A DNA stretch of 64,000 nt from Prostheceraeus crozeri (lineage: Eukaryota; Platyhelminthes; Polycladida; Euryleptidae): contig CAJQUW010011310.1 in the NCBI GenBank assembly GCA_907163375.1, positions 248,001 through 312,000 on the forward strand, read 5' to 3'. The stretch's first letter is position 1; each line of letters opens with the position of its first letter. Positions 46,296 to 59,415 of this stretch are shown here, in pieces. The notes beneath the pieces were generated by a model that was given only the letters and a program-made list of their open reading frames with translations, made no database searches and had not been told where the DNA came from. The translations under genes were made by a program, and so were the position numbers.

Positions 46296-47684
46296 GGAAG
46301 AGCGGCGCATTATGGGCCACCTGAGGTTATGGGGTGATAGAGACCACTAATGCCCCTGTAGCATCAACTATTTCGGCCTAATTACTAGCCATGGACACAG
46401 TCACAAGGTTCCGTATGTAATTTTCCCATAGTACCCGTTTTACTTTGTTGTAGAGGAAGATTTCCTGAATAGAGACGAATTTGCCATTTTTGAAAGTTCA
46501 CGGTGGTGTTGTGGGCCACCTGTTGGGGTGTTATGAACCACCCATTAATATTTGTAGAAATGCAACATTAATTTAATAATGTTCCACAACAGTCAAATTG
46601 AAGATGCTCCCTCCCTAAACAAGCAATCAACTTACTTGATTTACCGGTCAACCGGTATAGATAGGTTGTCAACCGGTAAAACTTAAATTATGACGAATAA
46701 TTAAGCCTTCTTGCTATGCAAAGGCATGATAATCAAAGCTTTGACTGAGAATAATCAGCGTGAGACCTGTAAATTGATCGTTTACAATGGTGAGCCGCAG
46801 CTTGGCGGTTAGAGCTTGAGTCATAAGCACGCTAGCTCGTCCCAGCAGTTAACTCCGTGAAACATTTACATATTAATTCCAAATTAAGTCAGTAAACTGC
46901 TTGAAAACCATTCATAATCGTTCTAGCTGGTTATCCACCCCAATTTCTGAACATTAGCTTGCAACATCAATAGATACAAATATGCTATACAAACACTGGC
47001 ATGATACAACTTATTGACTGACAATATTGCAGCTTCAAATAGCAATCCAAGTAATTGCGTGAGACAATATGCCTCAGGCACAGCCCTCTGCAAATATGAA
47101 CTATATAGTTACTATATTTACACCTATTGCTCTTTTTCATTCAATGACTGTACTTGCTAGGCTTCTTGTTGATCACATAACTTTTACTTTCGGTGACCTT
47201 TCACATCAACATACTGTAGCGCATTTTCCTGTTGGCTATGCTTGCTCTTGAGTAGAATGAAGGAAAAAAAATTTGGTGACTTTTAAGGTATTGAGTTGAA
47301 TTGTGGGGTGGCCCACAACACCTCACATTCGGTGACCCATAACCCCACCATGAGTATACTTGCAAAATCAACAGTTACTAGAAAGTGTGCGACATGTTTC
47401 AGGCAACCGTCTTTGTTTTCTTGAAGGCGGTTAAGCATGCAACATCGCCACAACCAAAATCTCAATTGGTGCTCAATCATGACTTGCTCAGGAGAAAAAC
47501 ATATACAAGAAGAGCGCTCAAATTTTCGTAAAAGCCTTATTTGGGGTAAAAAATGAAAAAATTAATTGTGTAGTCATAAACATCATACGTTAATATTTAC
47601 AATGTTTTGCATGTAAATTAGTTTGTAGGTTGGAAAGAATGACTTACAGGGTGGGTGGCTCATAGCACACCCCCCGTTACTGAC
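46296..47684. mobile_element. DNA-transposon-like repeat, copy 2 (uninterrupted)
   Basis: 1.39 kb matching copy 1 (11319-14092 minus the mariner insertion) end to end, for example ttcctgaatagagacgaatt and gggtgttatgaaccaccc. The word ggtgttatgggccacc and variants recur: twice near the left end (46308, 46500s) and, inverted, twice near the right end (47310, 47650s). No transposase recognised. Minus-strand frames in both copies (13640-13861 and 47283-47480) share a WLW.C...ENK.GCLK..SHF..TVDF pattern. Confidence 0.75.
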
Positions 47685-50146
47685 TTACTATTCTGCCTAA
47701 CATACTCCATGCAGCACCTTTAATTTTAGGTATTTAGCAACATAGGAATATAAAAACTGAACATGTGCAAAAAAACTAAACATGAACAACGAAAGAGATG
47801 TATTAGGTCTAAATGGCAGGACATAGCTATGATGCTCACTAATTCAATTTCACACCGTCATAATAACTGAGTATACTAAATAAGGATTGTAAATCACACA
47901 GGAAATAGCTCTAAACTAATGTGAAAATACAATCGTAGATCTTTTGCTTATGTTTATCTATGCAATCTTCATAGATAAGAAAAAATAAATCGTTCAATTG
48001 TAATTACAGACAAAGCTCGTTAATTAAGACCATAAATGTCTCAATTATCGAAAGTCTTAATTAAACAGCAGTTGTAAATACAAAATATACAAAAAAATGC
48101 CAAGGTCGCGTGATCTTAATTAACCGAAATCTTAATTATCCGTGTCCACATTAACGACACCGTAAAATGTTGGCAGGCATTCTGCTAAACAAGCAGATCT
48201 ACTGCAACACTGATATTATTCGGTTGCCAAATGACGGCGGTGATATGTCGGTCGAGCCCAATTTTTCGAAATCAAATGATGAGAAGACATTTTCCATTAC
48301 AACCATTAGGAATTTGAGAAATATGGATTCGGCTTGAAAAGAAAATAAATGCATAAAAACAGGAACATAAAAAGACAAAGTAAATACAATCATATTTGCA
48401 GACCGAATAGCTAAGTAGCGGAATTACTATATCATATATGAATATGTTGTTCCAACAATTTACCAATTAAATTTAACATTAAGTCTACTAATATAGAAAA
48501 TATCAATTACTAATGTATTAAGTATTTTATTATTGGTAATGCATGAAGTCGCGGTGCTGACAACGGACCGATCGGATTGGGTTGAGCCTGAAGAATTCTG
48601 AAGAAACGGGCCCATGCCGGGCTTTTTTTCTGAATGGGCTTGAGGCGAGCCGGCCCGGGAAATTCAGGTCCATTAACAAGTCTGAAAGTGCTGCTTAAGA
48701 CTTTTCTCAAGTGGCAAGGATGCATATTGCATATAACGCAAAGCGAACACGTCTATCGGACGAAAATGCGGAGCGTCATTTATTTATCAGCGTGTCTTAT
48801 GAATTTGAGTCTGATTTTTTTCAAAAGCAAAGAATAGACGTGAATTAAATTTTTGGTTATAAATAACCAATCCACAGGCATAGTTAGTAAACTTTGATTG
48901 CAATTAAAATACATAATCTCCTTGACTATATAAGACTGGCTTGTAGAAACTGATGTACAGAGCTTCGAACATTGAACATGATGCTCGATCGTGCATGAAT
49001 GACATTAAGTCTCGTGACAATTATGTATTCAGATAAATGTCTTAAGGGAATTGAACAGGAAAGGTTGTTTTAGTAAGAATGACTACAAAGTTGGCTTTTC
49101 GTAGTAAATTGAATGAATTTACAAGTTCTCTTTCAGTTATATGCTTAAATTAGAGCTTGTCTATATGCCAGTCCGATCTCTGCTGAATGGCTGTCAGTTA
49201 CCGATTATGTCTATACACCTATAATTCTGAAAAAGAATTCTTGTTTTTCAATACTAATTTGTTTATCAAGAAATTCTAAGCAATTTCTTACATGAAAGTA
49301 TGATATCTCTAGAATTTACTCAGAGTAGCATAAATACAATTTGTGTATACGAAGGTCCAAATCTTTAAGTCGCGTTGAAACGAAGATGAACAGAAGGCGT
49401 CCTTCCACAACTACGCTCTATCTCTGGTGATCGATAAAAAATGGGCGTTCAATTAACAACAAATGGATTTCATTTCTTGTGTCATTGTGCTTTTTTTAAT
49501 AATAGATAATCGATGAAGGGATTTGATTGCTAGGGGGCGCGGCCGGAAAAAGTTTGAAGGGGGCGCCATTGACAGCAATAGCAATTTTTGGGAAAACTCC
49601 ATTTTCAAATCACACATATTCAAAATAACGATGTTTTAATTTTGCCAACTTTATGCAGAACTTCCTCTGTATACAATGTCTTTTATTTTTTCTTTATGTA
49701 CGCGTCCCGAAGTTTTGCTTGAAGAGATTCGGCGAAGGGCCTCGTAAAATGATGACATTGTTTTGTCTTGAATTTATAGCTAAAACAACGAATGTTACCT
49801 GGTTCAAAAGAGACAATTAAAACGACAGCAAGGTTCGTATTTTTTCCTGGACGCAACATTCACAAACTCATACAAACTTTCAAAAACCGAACGAACCATT
49901 ACAATGATGCCATGAGCAGCCGAACAGAGCATTTTGGAAACAGCCTTTAGCAATGGGTTCCACTTCGTTTAATAGAAAACAAAATCTAACTAACGTTGAT
50001 TTTAATTCGATGCTTGGCATATCTACACACAACCACCAGTATATCTCTCTAGATTTTTTCTTACTGTGGATTTTTCGCGTCTTGCACTGGCACACTTTGT
50101 ACGTTTTTTGACGTCCGGCGAACGCTAAGCGGGCGCCAGCAGAAGC
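47685..50146. other. No gene recognised
   Basis: AT-rich sequence. A GC-rich stretch at 48560-48660 (gggcccatgccgggc; cgagccggcccggg) looks like the end of an old repeat. Nothing coding. Confidence 0.4.
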
Positions 50147-50670
50147 CAATGGGTCGCAATGATAGCGAAAAATGAGAGTCAGCAGAAGACAAGGGGAGCA
50201 GGAGAAAGCAAAGGGGTGCCGTGGAAGCTAAATAGGCGCCGACAGGAACAATGGGGGAGTAGAGGCCATGTGGGTGCCTTGAAAAACAAGGGGGCTCCAT
50301 CGAAGCTGAAGGGGGCGGACGTCAGTAGAAGCCAAGGGGCGCCGTTGAAATCGAAGGGGCGCCGCTGAAGTGAAGAGGCGCCGGTGACAGCGAAGGTGCC
50401 AAAAGGGGGCACCGGTGAAAGCGCAGATACCAGGGGTCTGTAGAAGTCAAGCGGCGCCAGTGGAAGCGAAGGTGACGCCACTGGAGGCCAAGAGGGTACC
50501 GGTGAAAGCGAAGCGGGGCCAATGGAAGCAAAGGTGTGGGGTTGACAGCAAGGGGGGCGCATGTAGAAACAAAGGGAGCGCCGGTGAAAGCGAAGGGGAC
50601 GCCAGTAGAAACCATGGGTGCTGGTAACAGCAAGGACTGCACTGTCGAAGCTAGAGGGGCGCCTGTGAAA
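50147..50670. repeat. Degenerate GC-rich minisatellite
   Basis: About 520 bp of a loosely repeated 20-28-bp unit of the form ggggcgccggtgaaagcgaa. Because the unit lacks stop codons in several frames, long frames open on both strands (173, 117, 79 codons). They are composition artefacts with FxRRP and GAP-like peptide repeats. Confidence 0.85.
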
Positions 50671-51073
50671 GCCAATATCCTGTTGATATATTATATACAT
50701 GCTAAGCTAATGGCCTATTATACTAACATTATGCGCATACAGTCAAATGGATTATAGCAAAAATAACTTTTGGGGGGGGGCATTGGTTGTACGTCCACGA
50801 GTTCACTAGGTCCAGGTTCCGACCCCCTTTTGAACTACTTACTTGGTGGCGCTTGTAGGTCGTGCTCCCCGGATACTGCCATCTTTCCTGCCGGTAGTAA
50901 CTAAATCAACCACTGCCGAGTGCTGGGCGGCTTCAAAAAACTGGCTTTACCCGGACAATCCGGGAGGGTAGTGGAACCCTGATGGAGGAAATGCCATCGA
51001 AACTTTTTTGGTACTCACACTTTGCAGGGAAGGTAACTCTGCCTAATCAAATCCTCCACTGCCTTGGTAGATT

Positions 51074-54000
51074 TTGGATTGGCAAGGCTATGGGTCCCAC
51101 CCAGACAGAAAGGGTTGGCGTCAGGAAGGGCATCCGGCCATAAAATATTGCTTCAATGTTTGTATGGAAATGGCAATAAATGAAATGGGCAGGGTGCAGC
51201 CCAGTGCACCCCGTGGGCGTCTCCACAAGCCTACGAAAAATAGGATGGTGGGAGACGGGACCTCATGCGTAGCGGTTAATGACGGCACGCTGCCTGATGC
51301 GTTACGCAGAGGTGAGATGGTTGACAAACTCAGAGTGGGAACATGGAACATTGGTTCCATGTCCGGAAGAGCTGGCGAGTTGATTGAGGTGTTAAGACGG
51401 AGACGCGTGGATATTTGATGCGTTCAAGAAACGAGGTGGAGAGGGAAAAGTGCAAAATGGCTTGGTCCGAGTGGTTCAAGGTTCAAGTTCTTTTGGAGCG
51501 GTGGCGAAGATGGGACTGCTGGAGTGGGCGTGTTGATAGCTGAAAAATTAATCGAAACTGTAGCATGCGTGCATCGCATCAGCAGCAGGTTAATGGTGTT
51601 GAAGCTGCTAATTAACCACCGTCCCTTCACTATTGTTAGCGGTTATGCCCCTCAAACAGGAAGAAAAGCTGACGAAAAGGAAGATTTCTGGAAATCAGTG
51701 CACGATGCAATGCGAAATGTCAACACAGCCGAATCCATTATCCTTTGTGGTGACTTAAATGGTCACGTGGGTCGTCAAAGCGATGGCTATGAAGGAGTGC
51801 ATGGAGGCAGAGGATACGGAGTTCGAAATAACGACGGAGAGAGCATTCTCGAATTAGGTGACATGTTTGATCTGGCTATATGCAACACTTTCTTCGCGAA
51901 ACCGGAGAACCACCTTATTACGTATAATAGCGGTGGAAACAAGAGCCAGATAGACTTCGTCCTTGTCCGAAAGAGAGATTTGAAGGAAGTTCTAAATGTG
52001 AAGGCAATACCAAATGAAGAATGCGTCCAACAACACAGCCTTGTAGTCGCCGATTACTCCATCAAGAAGATCAAAACCTTAAGGAAGAAGTTTGTCCCCA
52101 GACTGAAGTTATGGAAACTTCGTGATCAGGCCGTCCGTGAAAGGTTTGAAGCCGAGGTGAAGAGAAGAGTTAGTGAAGTGGAGATTGCGACAAATGTGGA
52201 GGATAAGTGGAGTGCAATGAAGACCATTTGGCTCGAGGCAACTGAATTAACATGCGGCAAAACAAAGGGTCCCGCGCGCACTAGGGAAACCTGGTGGTGG
52301 AACGATGAAGTGGAAAGAGCAGTTGCGGAGAAGAGGCATTGGTATTCCGTGTGGCGAAGGTCAGGTCAGGAGTCAGATCGCGAACGTTATCGCGAGGCTA
52401 GGCGAAAGTCACGGCAAACGGTTTGGAGCGCTCAACTGATGAAAATGTGTGAGTTGACGCAAGATCTGGAACACCGCTACTCTGGTCAGGCCATATTCAA
52501 GGTCGCAAGGCAAATGAAGAACGAGAGGGAGGACCCCACTCCTCCTGCCTACATGAAAGATGACGAGGGAAACTTGCTGACAGATGAGGTGACGTTGCGT
52601 GAAAAGTGGCGAAGCTTTATGAGTTCCTTACTGAATACTCAGAATCAGTTCGAGTACCTTCAGGATGCTATGCTGACTGAGGGTCCAGGTATTGAGTTGT
52701 CTAAAGCGGATGTAACAAGTGCCATGCGGAAAAGCCGCAGAAGAAGAGCTCCAGGTCCTTCCGGTGTCGTTATCGAAATGATCGAAGCTTCGGGTGCTAT
52801 CGCAGTGGACTGGTTAACAAACCTGTTTAATGTTATCCTTGCGAAAGAATGCATTCCATCTGATTGGCAAAGAAGCGTCATCATTCCACTATTCAAAGGC
52901 AAAGGCGATCCTCAATCTTTCAATTCCTATAGGGCCATCAAAATCATGGACCAGGTATTGAAGATATTCGAGCGCACGTTGGAGCAGAAAATTCGTGAAA
53001 CGGTCTCCATCGATCAAATGCAATTTGGGTTCATGCCAGGTAGAGGAACCACTGACGCAATATTTTTGGTCCGTCAACTCCAATAAAGGTACCTCGAAAA
53101 GAAGAGAAGCCTGTATCTGGCTTTTGTCGACCTAGAGAAGGCATTCGATCGTGTCCCTCGCCCTGTTGTGAGTTGGGGTTTACGCAATCTCGGGGTCTGC
53201 GAATGGTTGGTAAGAGCGATCATGACTCTATTTGACGGCGCAAAGTCGGTGGTGAGATGGAATTCTGTTGACAGTAGAGAGTTCGATGTAAGTGCAGGCG
53301 TTCACCAAGGGTCGGTCCTGAGCCATCTTCTATTCGCATGTGTTCTGGAAGCCGTTACAAAGAGCGTGAGAAATGGCCTGCCTTGGGAGGCTCTTTTTGC
53401 TGATGATCTACTCCTGGTGGCTGAGAGTGAGGAAGAGCTTGCGGGCAAAATGGCATCTTGGAAGGGCGTTCTTCACAGTAAAGGTTTGATCGTCAACTCC
53501 AGTAAGACAAAGGTCATGCTTTCACACCCTGGCAAGGGCGAGACAGAACCCTCTGGCCGTGATCCATGTGCAGTGTGCCGCAAAGGTGTCGGTTCCAATT
53601 CCATCAAGTGCACAATATGTCAATTTTGGGCTCACAAGCGTTGCAGTGGCATTGTGGGCCGCCTCTCATCCGCAGCAGCTACGTTCGTGTGCCGCCGGTG
53701 TAAAGGTGAAGTAAGGGCCGATCAAGCTCCATCTTTTGATGACGGCGATCATCTCAAGGTTGACGAGGAAAGCTACGAAGCAGTTAATACTTTCCGTTAC
53801 CTCGGTGATGTCATTGATGCTGGCGGAGGGCAAGTGCAGCAGTCAGAGCGAGGATCCGAAGCGGTTGGTGCAGGTTTCGTGAGATGGCTCCCTTTTTAAC
53901 ATCTAGAGCAACTGCACTCAATGAAATCAGTCATCTATATGTCTTGTGTGCGCACCAGCATGGTGTATGGTAGCGCGACTTGGGCCTTGTCAGCTGAGTG

Positions 54001-54383
54001 TTGGAGGCGACTTGAGGTGAACGAAATGCGGATGGTCCGTTGGATGTGCAGGGTCTCCTCTCGCGACCGCACTTCAAACGAGGAGCTGAGAGCTAGAGTG
54101 TGCCTGGAGCCTATCGGCGACTCCATAAGAAGACGTCGTTTAAGATGGTGTGGCCACGTAGAAAGAAAGAAAGGACGAATGTCAATGGGTGAAGCGCGTG
54201 CGGAAATTGAGAGTGGATGGGCGCCGACCAGTTGGACATCCAAAGAAGACATGGAGCGATAACATCAACGAAGACCTTCGAGCGCTCGGGCTCCGTGTCG
54301 AAGATGCAAACGACCGAGTGAAGTGGAGAGCCGCCATACAAGCGAATCGTCGTACCCAACATGGATGGAGAAAGCGACGTTAA
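51074..54383 (+). pseudogene. RTE-like polyprotein: endonuclease, RT and PHD-like finger
   Basis: A single reading frame (with all pieces in the same phase to 53.88 kb) is broken by an in-frame TGA at 51416-51418 (in the VDI-CVQETRW endonuclease box), a TAA at 53084-53086 and frameshifts near 53.88 and 54.2 kb. Endonuclease: RVGTWNIGSM, QETRW, SGYAPQTG, CGDLNGHVG, SQIDFVLV, QHSLVVADY. Polymerase: IIPLFKGKGD, NSYRAIKIMDQVLKI, FGFMPGRGTTDAIF, FVDLEKAFDRVP with its catalytic Asp, GVHQGSVLS, LFADDLLLVAES. After the shifts the C terminus reads VYGSATWALS, RRLRWCGHVER, PVGHPKKTW. Catalytic residues survive, so the copy is young but inactive as read. Confidence 0.92.
53567..53701 (+). other. PHD-like zinc finger inside the LINE polymerase
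   Basis: Between the VNSSKTKVML thumb-side box and VDEESYEAVNTFRYLGDVI lies a 45-residue Cys/His module: C-x2-C, about ten residues, C-x2-C, x4-H, x2-C, fifteen residues, C-x2-C. The spacing fits a PHD-type finger. Similar insertions occur in some RTE-like polyproteins; the function is unknown, chromatin tethering being one guess. Confidence 0.8.
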
Positions 54384-54412
54384 ATGGAATAAGTAAGTAA
54401 GTAAGTTCTACA

Positions 54413-57140
54413 CAACACCTTTTCATTACTACTTAGGCGAAGGGTGGTTTGCCGGAAGAATCACATCCCTCATTAAAAAAAGCAATTTTGTGTCATAAAA
54501 TTAGAACAACACCCCTGTTTATTAATCTACATTGTATGTATTGATGACGTCATTGAACGAACGAGAAGTGCTGTCTATTTGAGGGACATTGTGGAGGAAA
54601 TTTGTGCCCACAATATTTTTTGCTTCTCTGAAATGTTTATATATATATATATATATATAGATTTTTACTCATGTTCTCCCAAAATTAGAATAAAATATGG
54701 CTTCAAACACGGCTTAACTTTTAATTACATTTCAGCAGCTACACACAATTTGAGTGATTTGTGTTTAGTATCAGACTTGATAATACCACCAACGTGGGAG
54801 GCCAAAGATTCGCCATTCACGCACGATGATGCGCGCGAACAACGAATTGGTAGTAGAAAAATTATGAAAACGAAAAATTTTGCGTTGGAATAAAATCATT
54901 GTAGTTATGGCTATTCGCATTATAGCGTACGGAAACCGCGCCTCTGTTGCACGGTTGCTCCAACGCACCGATACGTGCGAGTCAACATATAGCAAAAGAA
55001 TCAATAGCGGTATTTCGACGCAACGTTGTAAATAGCTATACTAAGTTAATTTTTTATTTGCACGTCATTTGGCGTCGGAATATGGCCTTATCCTTCTTAT
55101 ATGGTCTTATCCTCGCCTGGCTCGCAATATGGGTGATTTCCAGTTGGTGTCTATTATTGTGAATCAGTGTTTGATCATCTTCAGAATCTGTATGCAAAAT
55201 GTAACTAGAAAACTAGCAAAATTCCATTACACATGATTAAGGGGTTGCATAAATTTTAATGCATGATTTTATATAGCCAGTGGCTCAGCATTTGATTCAC
55301 GTGAATCGTAGAGAACTCAACCAGGATGAGAGTAGGTGTCTTCTATTCATCTCAACATTACAATTAGCTAAGAGAACTCACAATCCATGGCAGTGAGGCA
55401 TATTTTGGGTCCAGTGACATTGCAGAAACGGTTTCCTTAGAGAAATAAATAACAGCGGTATGAAACTAATTTTTAATTATTCTAAAATGTTGTAGCAATT
55501 TTACTTTAGAAATTTAAACAAATAATTTTTTCACGAGTCTGAGGAACATGAAGTATTGAGAACTATGCAGCATGATCACGTAATCCAACTATTCGGTGCA
55601 TGACTTTCTCTTCATTTTAGTCAAAGTAATAACACGTTGGCTATGCAAATGTGTTCCATAACACATGGTTAATTTCACATTCAGTTTGTCCTGTCTCCAT
55701 CTAGCAGATGATTAATTAATTATTGGCAAGAAAAGTCGGTAGGATGGGAAAAGAGCCAATTTATTCTCCATTTGGAATGATTGCAAAATCAAGTCAACGC
55801 ATTCTCAAATCCAATCAACCTTATGACCATAGACATCGGATAACATTATTAGTTCTAATAATGTTATCCGATGTCTATGCTTGTGACGTTTTATGGCGAC
55901 TGACTTGTCTTTGGTTGCCTGGCAAATCATGACCAAAAGAAGGAATAAATCAATGCTCTCCTTGAAAGTTAGACTCAAAGAGAGACAAAAGGCATTTAAT
56001 CAAAAGTCGATGATTTTTTGACATAAAGATGACAAAGTGTGAAAGTTGACTACGTACGTATACGTCTGTTCTACGTATCATCCATAGAAAGGCATCACCC
56101 ATGTCTCTTCAAAAATCTCTAAAAGAAGACAGGAATTTGATTTTTTGCCATTTGCTTCTCTCCAGACCAAAAAATTACTCAAAACTTTGCGTTCGGCATT
56201 CAGCATTCGGCAGCGGTCGAGCTTGATCAAAAAAACGAACTGTTTGAATACCGTAGGATACATAAACATTCTATTTAAGTCGTAATCAAAGAAAGTTTCA
56301 AATTGGAATTGTTATTTTTTCTTGCTCACATGAAATTTGATGTTTTAGATCGTTGATTTTGCTTTTAAAGCATCTTGAACACATAGAATATAGAAAATCT
56401 CATGAACTTGTGCTTTCTGTAGTGTTGATGTGTTTATCCATCGTATCCTCAACTTTTTACACAACATTTAATTGTTTGGCGTCAGTGCTTCAAAAAGTAG
56501 CATATTATAAATATTTCTCAATTAGCATATTATTAATTCTGCGAGCTTGCGGGATCTTCGCACGATGTCAAGCATGTGAGAGAGGGGTGTCTGCGTTTGA
56601 ATAAGGTGGAATGAATAAGTCAGATGTTTACAAATCTTTTGAAGTCCTGATGTTAGAAATAAGTGGTTTTCATAGAAGAAGGTTCTATTGTATACATAAT
56701 TAATGGGCTGTGTTGTAATCCACATCCTTATTTACGATTGACTACAAATATTTACTTGGCTCAGCCACGGCAGGATGAGGTGCTTGAAAAAGTCGCTTCC
56801 TTTTGACAGCTGACTTAATGGCCATCGCAGGCATAAAGTAATAATAGACGGCTTGGTCCTCCCAAATTTTCTACCAGCACCTTTGTGAAGAAATGCACTG
56901 CTTAGCTTTCGATGTATAATTTGATGGATGATCACAAAATAAATGTTGACTGAATGATTGAATTTGCATCGTTGTTGCCCTTTTTTGCATACTGTACATT
57001 GTTTCTAGTAACCACAGTTCAACTGCTGCAAAGGAAAACAGACAGACATTATATTTTATTGAAGTGCTGTGAATCGACACAGTGAAGATCAATTGAAATG
57101 AATGCGTGCATCACTTAACTAGCAGAGGTCCGTGCGTTAC
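54413..57140. other. No gene recognised
   Basis: AT-rich with a (ta)n run at 54638-54659. Short frames have no family signature. Contains the palindrome at 55828-55879. Confidence 0.4.
55828..55879. repeat. Perfect 52-bp palindrome
   Basis: Two 25-base arms (catagacatcggataacatt and its continuation attag) are exact reverse complements around a 2-base centre (tt). No mismatch was seen. The flanks are not complementary. Confidence 0.95.
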
Positions 57141-58012
57141 GGCAGGGATCGTATGCCTGCGGCCCGCGACTCATTTTCAAAATACCGTGATTTGCGACCG
57201 GCAAAGTCAAAAGCAGTTTCTCAAACTTAACTGACACAGCAGGCTAATCACTGTTCAGGACTGCGCTCTTACGTGAAAAGATGTTGAGCCGCATTAAGGG
57301 GGCTGTGAGTAATATTTCATTTTAAATCACATGCGCTCACTTTCAATACGTCCTCTTCAATCTAGTGTGACATCGACTCGTGTTTGACGCTAACTTCTCA
57401 GCCAATATGAAGAGCTGTGAACCCATGAAAGGTTATTGCTACTCTTATCGCATGGTCAATGCACTTCATACTTTCTTTTTTGCAATATCCTCGTGATTGT
57501 AATCATGCTTTGATTTTGTCGACAAATTGATCAGGCTTTGTGTTTTAATCATCTTCATGATTGTCTTTTCAGATAGGTCTATCTCTTACTAACTTGCTTG
57601 TTATCTAGACTTTGTAAATTTCATTGTATTATTCACATCCTTTCCATTCTGCATTCAATACTGTTCTGTTTCAGTCACAAGTATTGCTGGATTTAGTACT
57701 TTATCTTTGCATTTTGTAATGTTTTGTTTTGCTGATTTCTTCTCTACTGTACATATTCCTTCCATGATGTTGATATGGTATAAATTATTGATTGGAAGTT
57801 GTAAACCACTTCATGTCTTCTTCATTGACAGAATTGAAAAAATACTTAGCAGAGTTATAGATGAACGTCTGGGCTATGCTTCGCATGATTATAAACAGCG
57901 ATAAAGATTCATTTTAATTTGATTAACTGCCGGCTTTGCGGCCCGCGAGGAGTTTGAACCTGATCCAGTGGCCTGTTGGTTGTTTAGGTTGCCGACCCTT
58001 GATTTATAGGGT
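57141..58012. mobile_element. Possible hAT-like non-autonomous element
   Basis: Left: cagggatcgtatgcctgc then ggcccgcgactc. Right reversed: caagggtcggcaacctaa, with gcgggccgcaaagccgg further in. The cagggGTCGGCAACCT plus ggcccgcg combination is typical of hAT non-autonomous elements. Ends match imperfectly and no target duplication was found, so the two could be unrelated fragments. Confidence 0.4.
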
Positions 58013-59298
58013 ATTGCAAAGTTTTTTTACAGAACTTGTGATTGCAGACGCAGCATCTTATCCATCTGGGTCAATATTGATTTGCAAACTTTGATTAGCC
58101 TACCAAACCTCGACAACCTAAAGTTTAAAGACTATCACATCAGAGCTGGTCATAAGAAATGGATTACTTCGATTACGACCGAAAGGGACGACGATGGATG
58201 GACCGATTGAACAACTCTTATCAAGCAACAACTAGATGGGCCGTTTTCTGTCTGACAGACTGCGACCGGTGCACAGGCTAATCGATTTTTTTGCATCGTT
58301 CTGCGTTAACAGGTAATGTCTTATTGAATGAGAAAATGCACGATATTGCTGCAACCAATTTGCTTCCTTTGCCTTCTAGGCTATATTTTGTTTCTGAAGC
58401 TAATTCTCTGAAGCTAGAAACGAATCAAGCAACTTGTGTCTCTAAAAAACACTTGAAATTTAACCTATCTCAAATGATCGCATTTTTCAAAACTGTAAAA
58501 TTGGTGGTATGCATATTATTTGCATTCAAATTGGTTACATCATTCGCGATGAAATGCAGGTTCTTGATAAAAGATTATATATGCTATAACCTATTTTGAA
58601 TTGTAATTGATCTTAACAGTGTCTCTTGCTGTGCTCAATAGGCCTACTAGAGGATTTTTAATAACTTCGCATCATGCCAAAGTAGCCTACTATTATTCAG
58701 AATCATTGTAAGATTCCATTGAATATTGTGATCTAATCTGCTTTGTCATGCAAGCAATTTACAATCTGTTTATCAACTAAGTTGAGCTATGTATTGGCAT
58801 TTAACCGACAGTTAATTTGACTTTTAAATACCAGTTACCAGACTTTTAATAACATGCGATATGAAGCAAATTCTCTAGAGGATCCGAAACATATGCTATA
58901 TCGCAGAATCAACGAAATAATTTGGAGTTGAAGACGGACCTTTGAAAAAATTCGACTTCTCTGCAACCATGCTTCTCGAAATTTGTAGATGATGTGGTGA
59001 TTCTGTAATGAAAAAACTCAGTTTTCTATCATGTTCGTAGGGCTTCTAACTCGCGGATTATGGAGGATTTAGTGACGCAGACATTAGCTCGTGTATGCTC
59101 TCTCTCCCTCTCTTCTCGCTAAATTATTCTTTACTATTTTTGCTCCTGAATTTGGTGTTCGTTTTCGAATCATCACAATTGCGCAATTGTGCACTTGCAT
59201 TTCTTTTTTTTAATAATTTAATTGAGTAAATTTTCTGTTTAACCTCCTTAGGAATGTGTCAAAACTCAGTCCACAAAACAATTAGAAAATACAGCTTC
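58013..59298. other. No gene recognised
   Basis: AT-rich. A 102-codon plus frame at 58291-58599 has hydrophobic stretches but no domain. Confidence 0.4.
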
Positions 59299-59306
59299 AT
59301 TGCTAT

Positions 59307-59415
59307 CAGGGTTGGAAAAAATCACGATTTTTTTAAAAAAATCAAAAAAATCGGATTTTTTTGATTTAAATCGGATTTTTTTGATTTAAATCAGATTTTT
59401 TTGATTTTTTAATGA
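59307..59415. repeat. Left terminal region of the hAT element
   Basis: cagggttgg followed by alternating runs of t/a and at least four gatttaaat or atcNgatttt words. Such iterations are candidate transposase-binding sites. Confidence 0.85.

Larger units (their letters stand above)
50810..54412 (+). mobile_element. RTE-like LINE, nearly full length
   Basis: 5' region with the conserved string aggaagggcatccggcc (51122-51138), then endonuclease, reverse transcriptase, an inserted PHD-like finger and a C-terminal region, ending in a short tandem tail (aagt)n at 54390-54406. The 5' boundary is approximate. Short tandem tails instead of poly(A) are usual in RTE-type LINEs. Confidence 0.85.

Noticed and set aside
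50179..50700. 173-codon minus frame with repeated FxRRP peptides
   Set aside because: It lies wholly in a minisatellite whose unit lacks stops; overlapping long frames on both strands show it is a composition artefact.
53935..54252. 105-codon minus frame
   Set aside because: Antisense to the RTE-like LINE C-terminal coding region.
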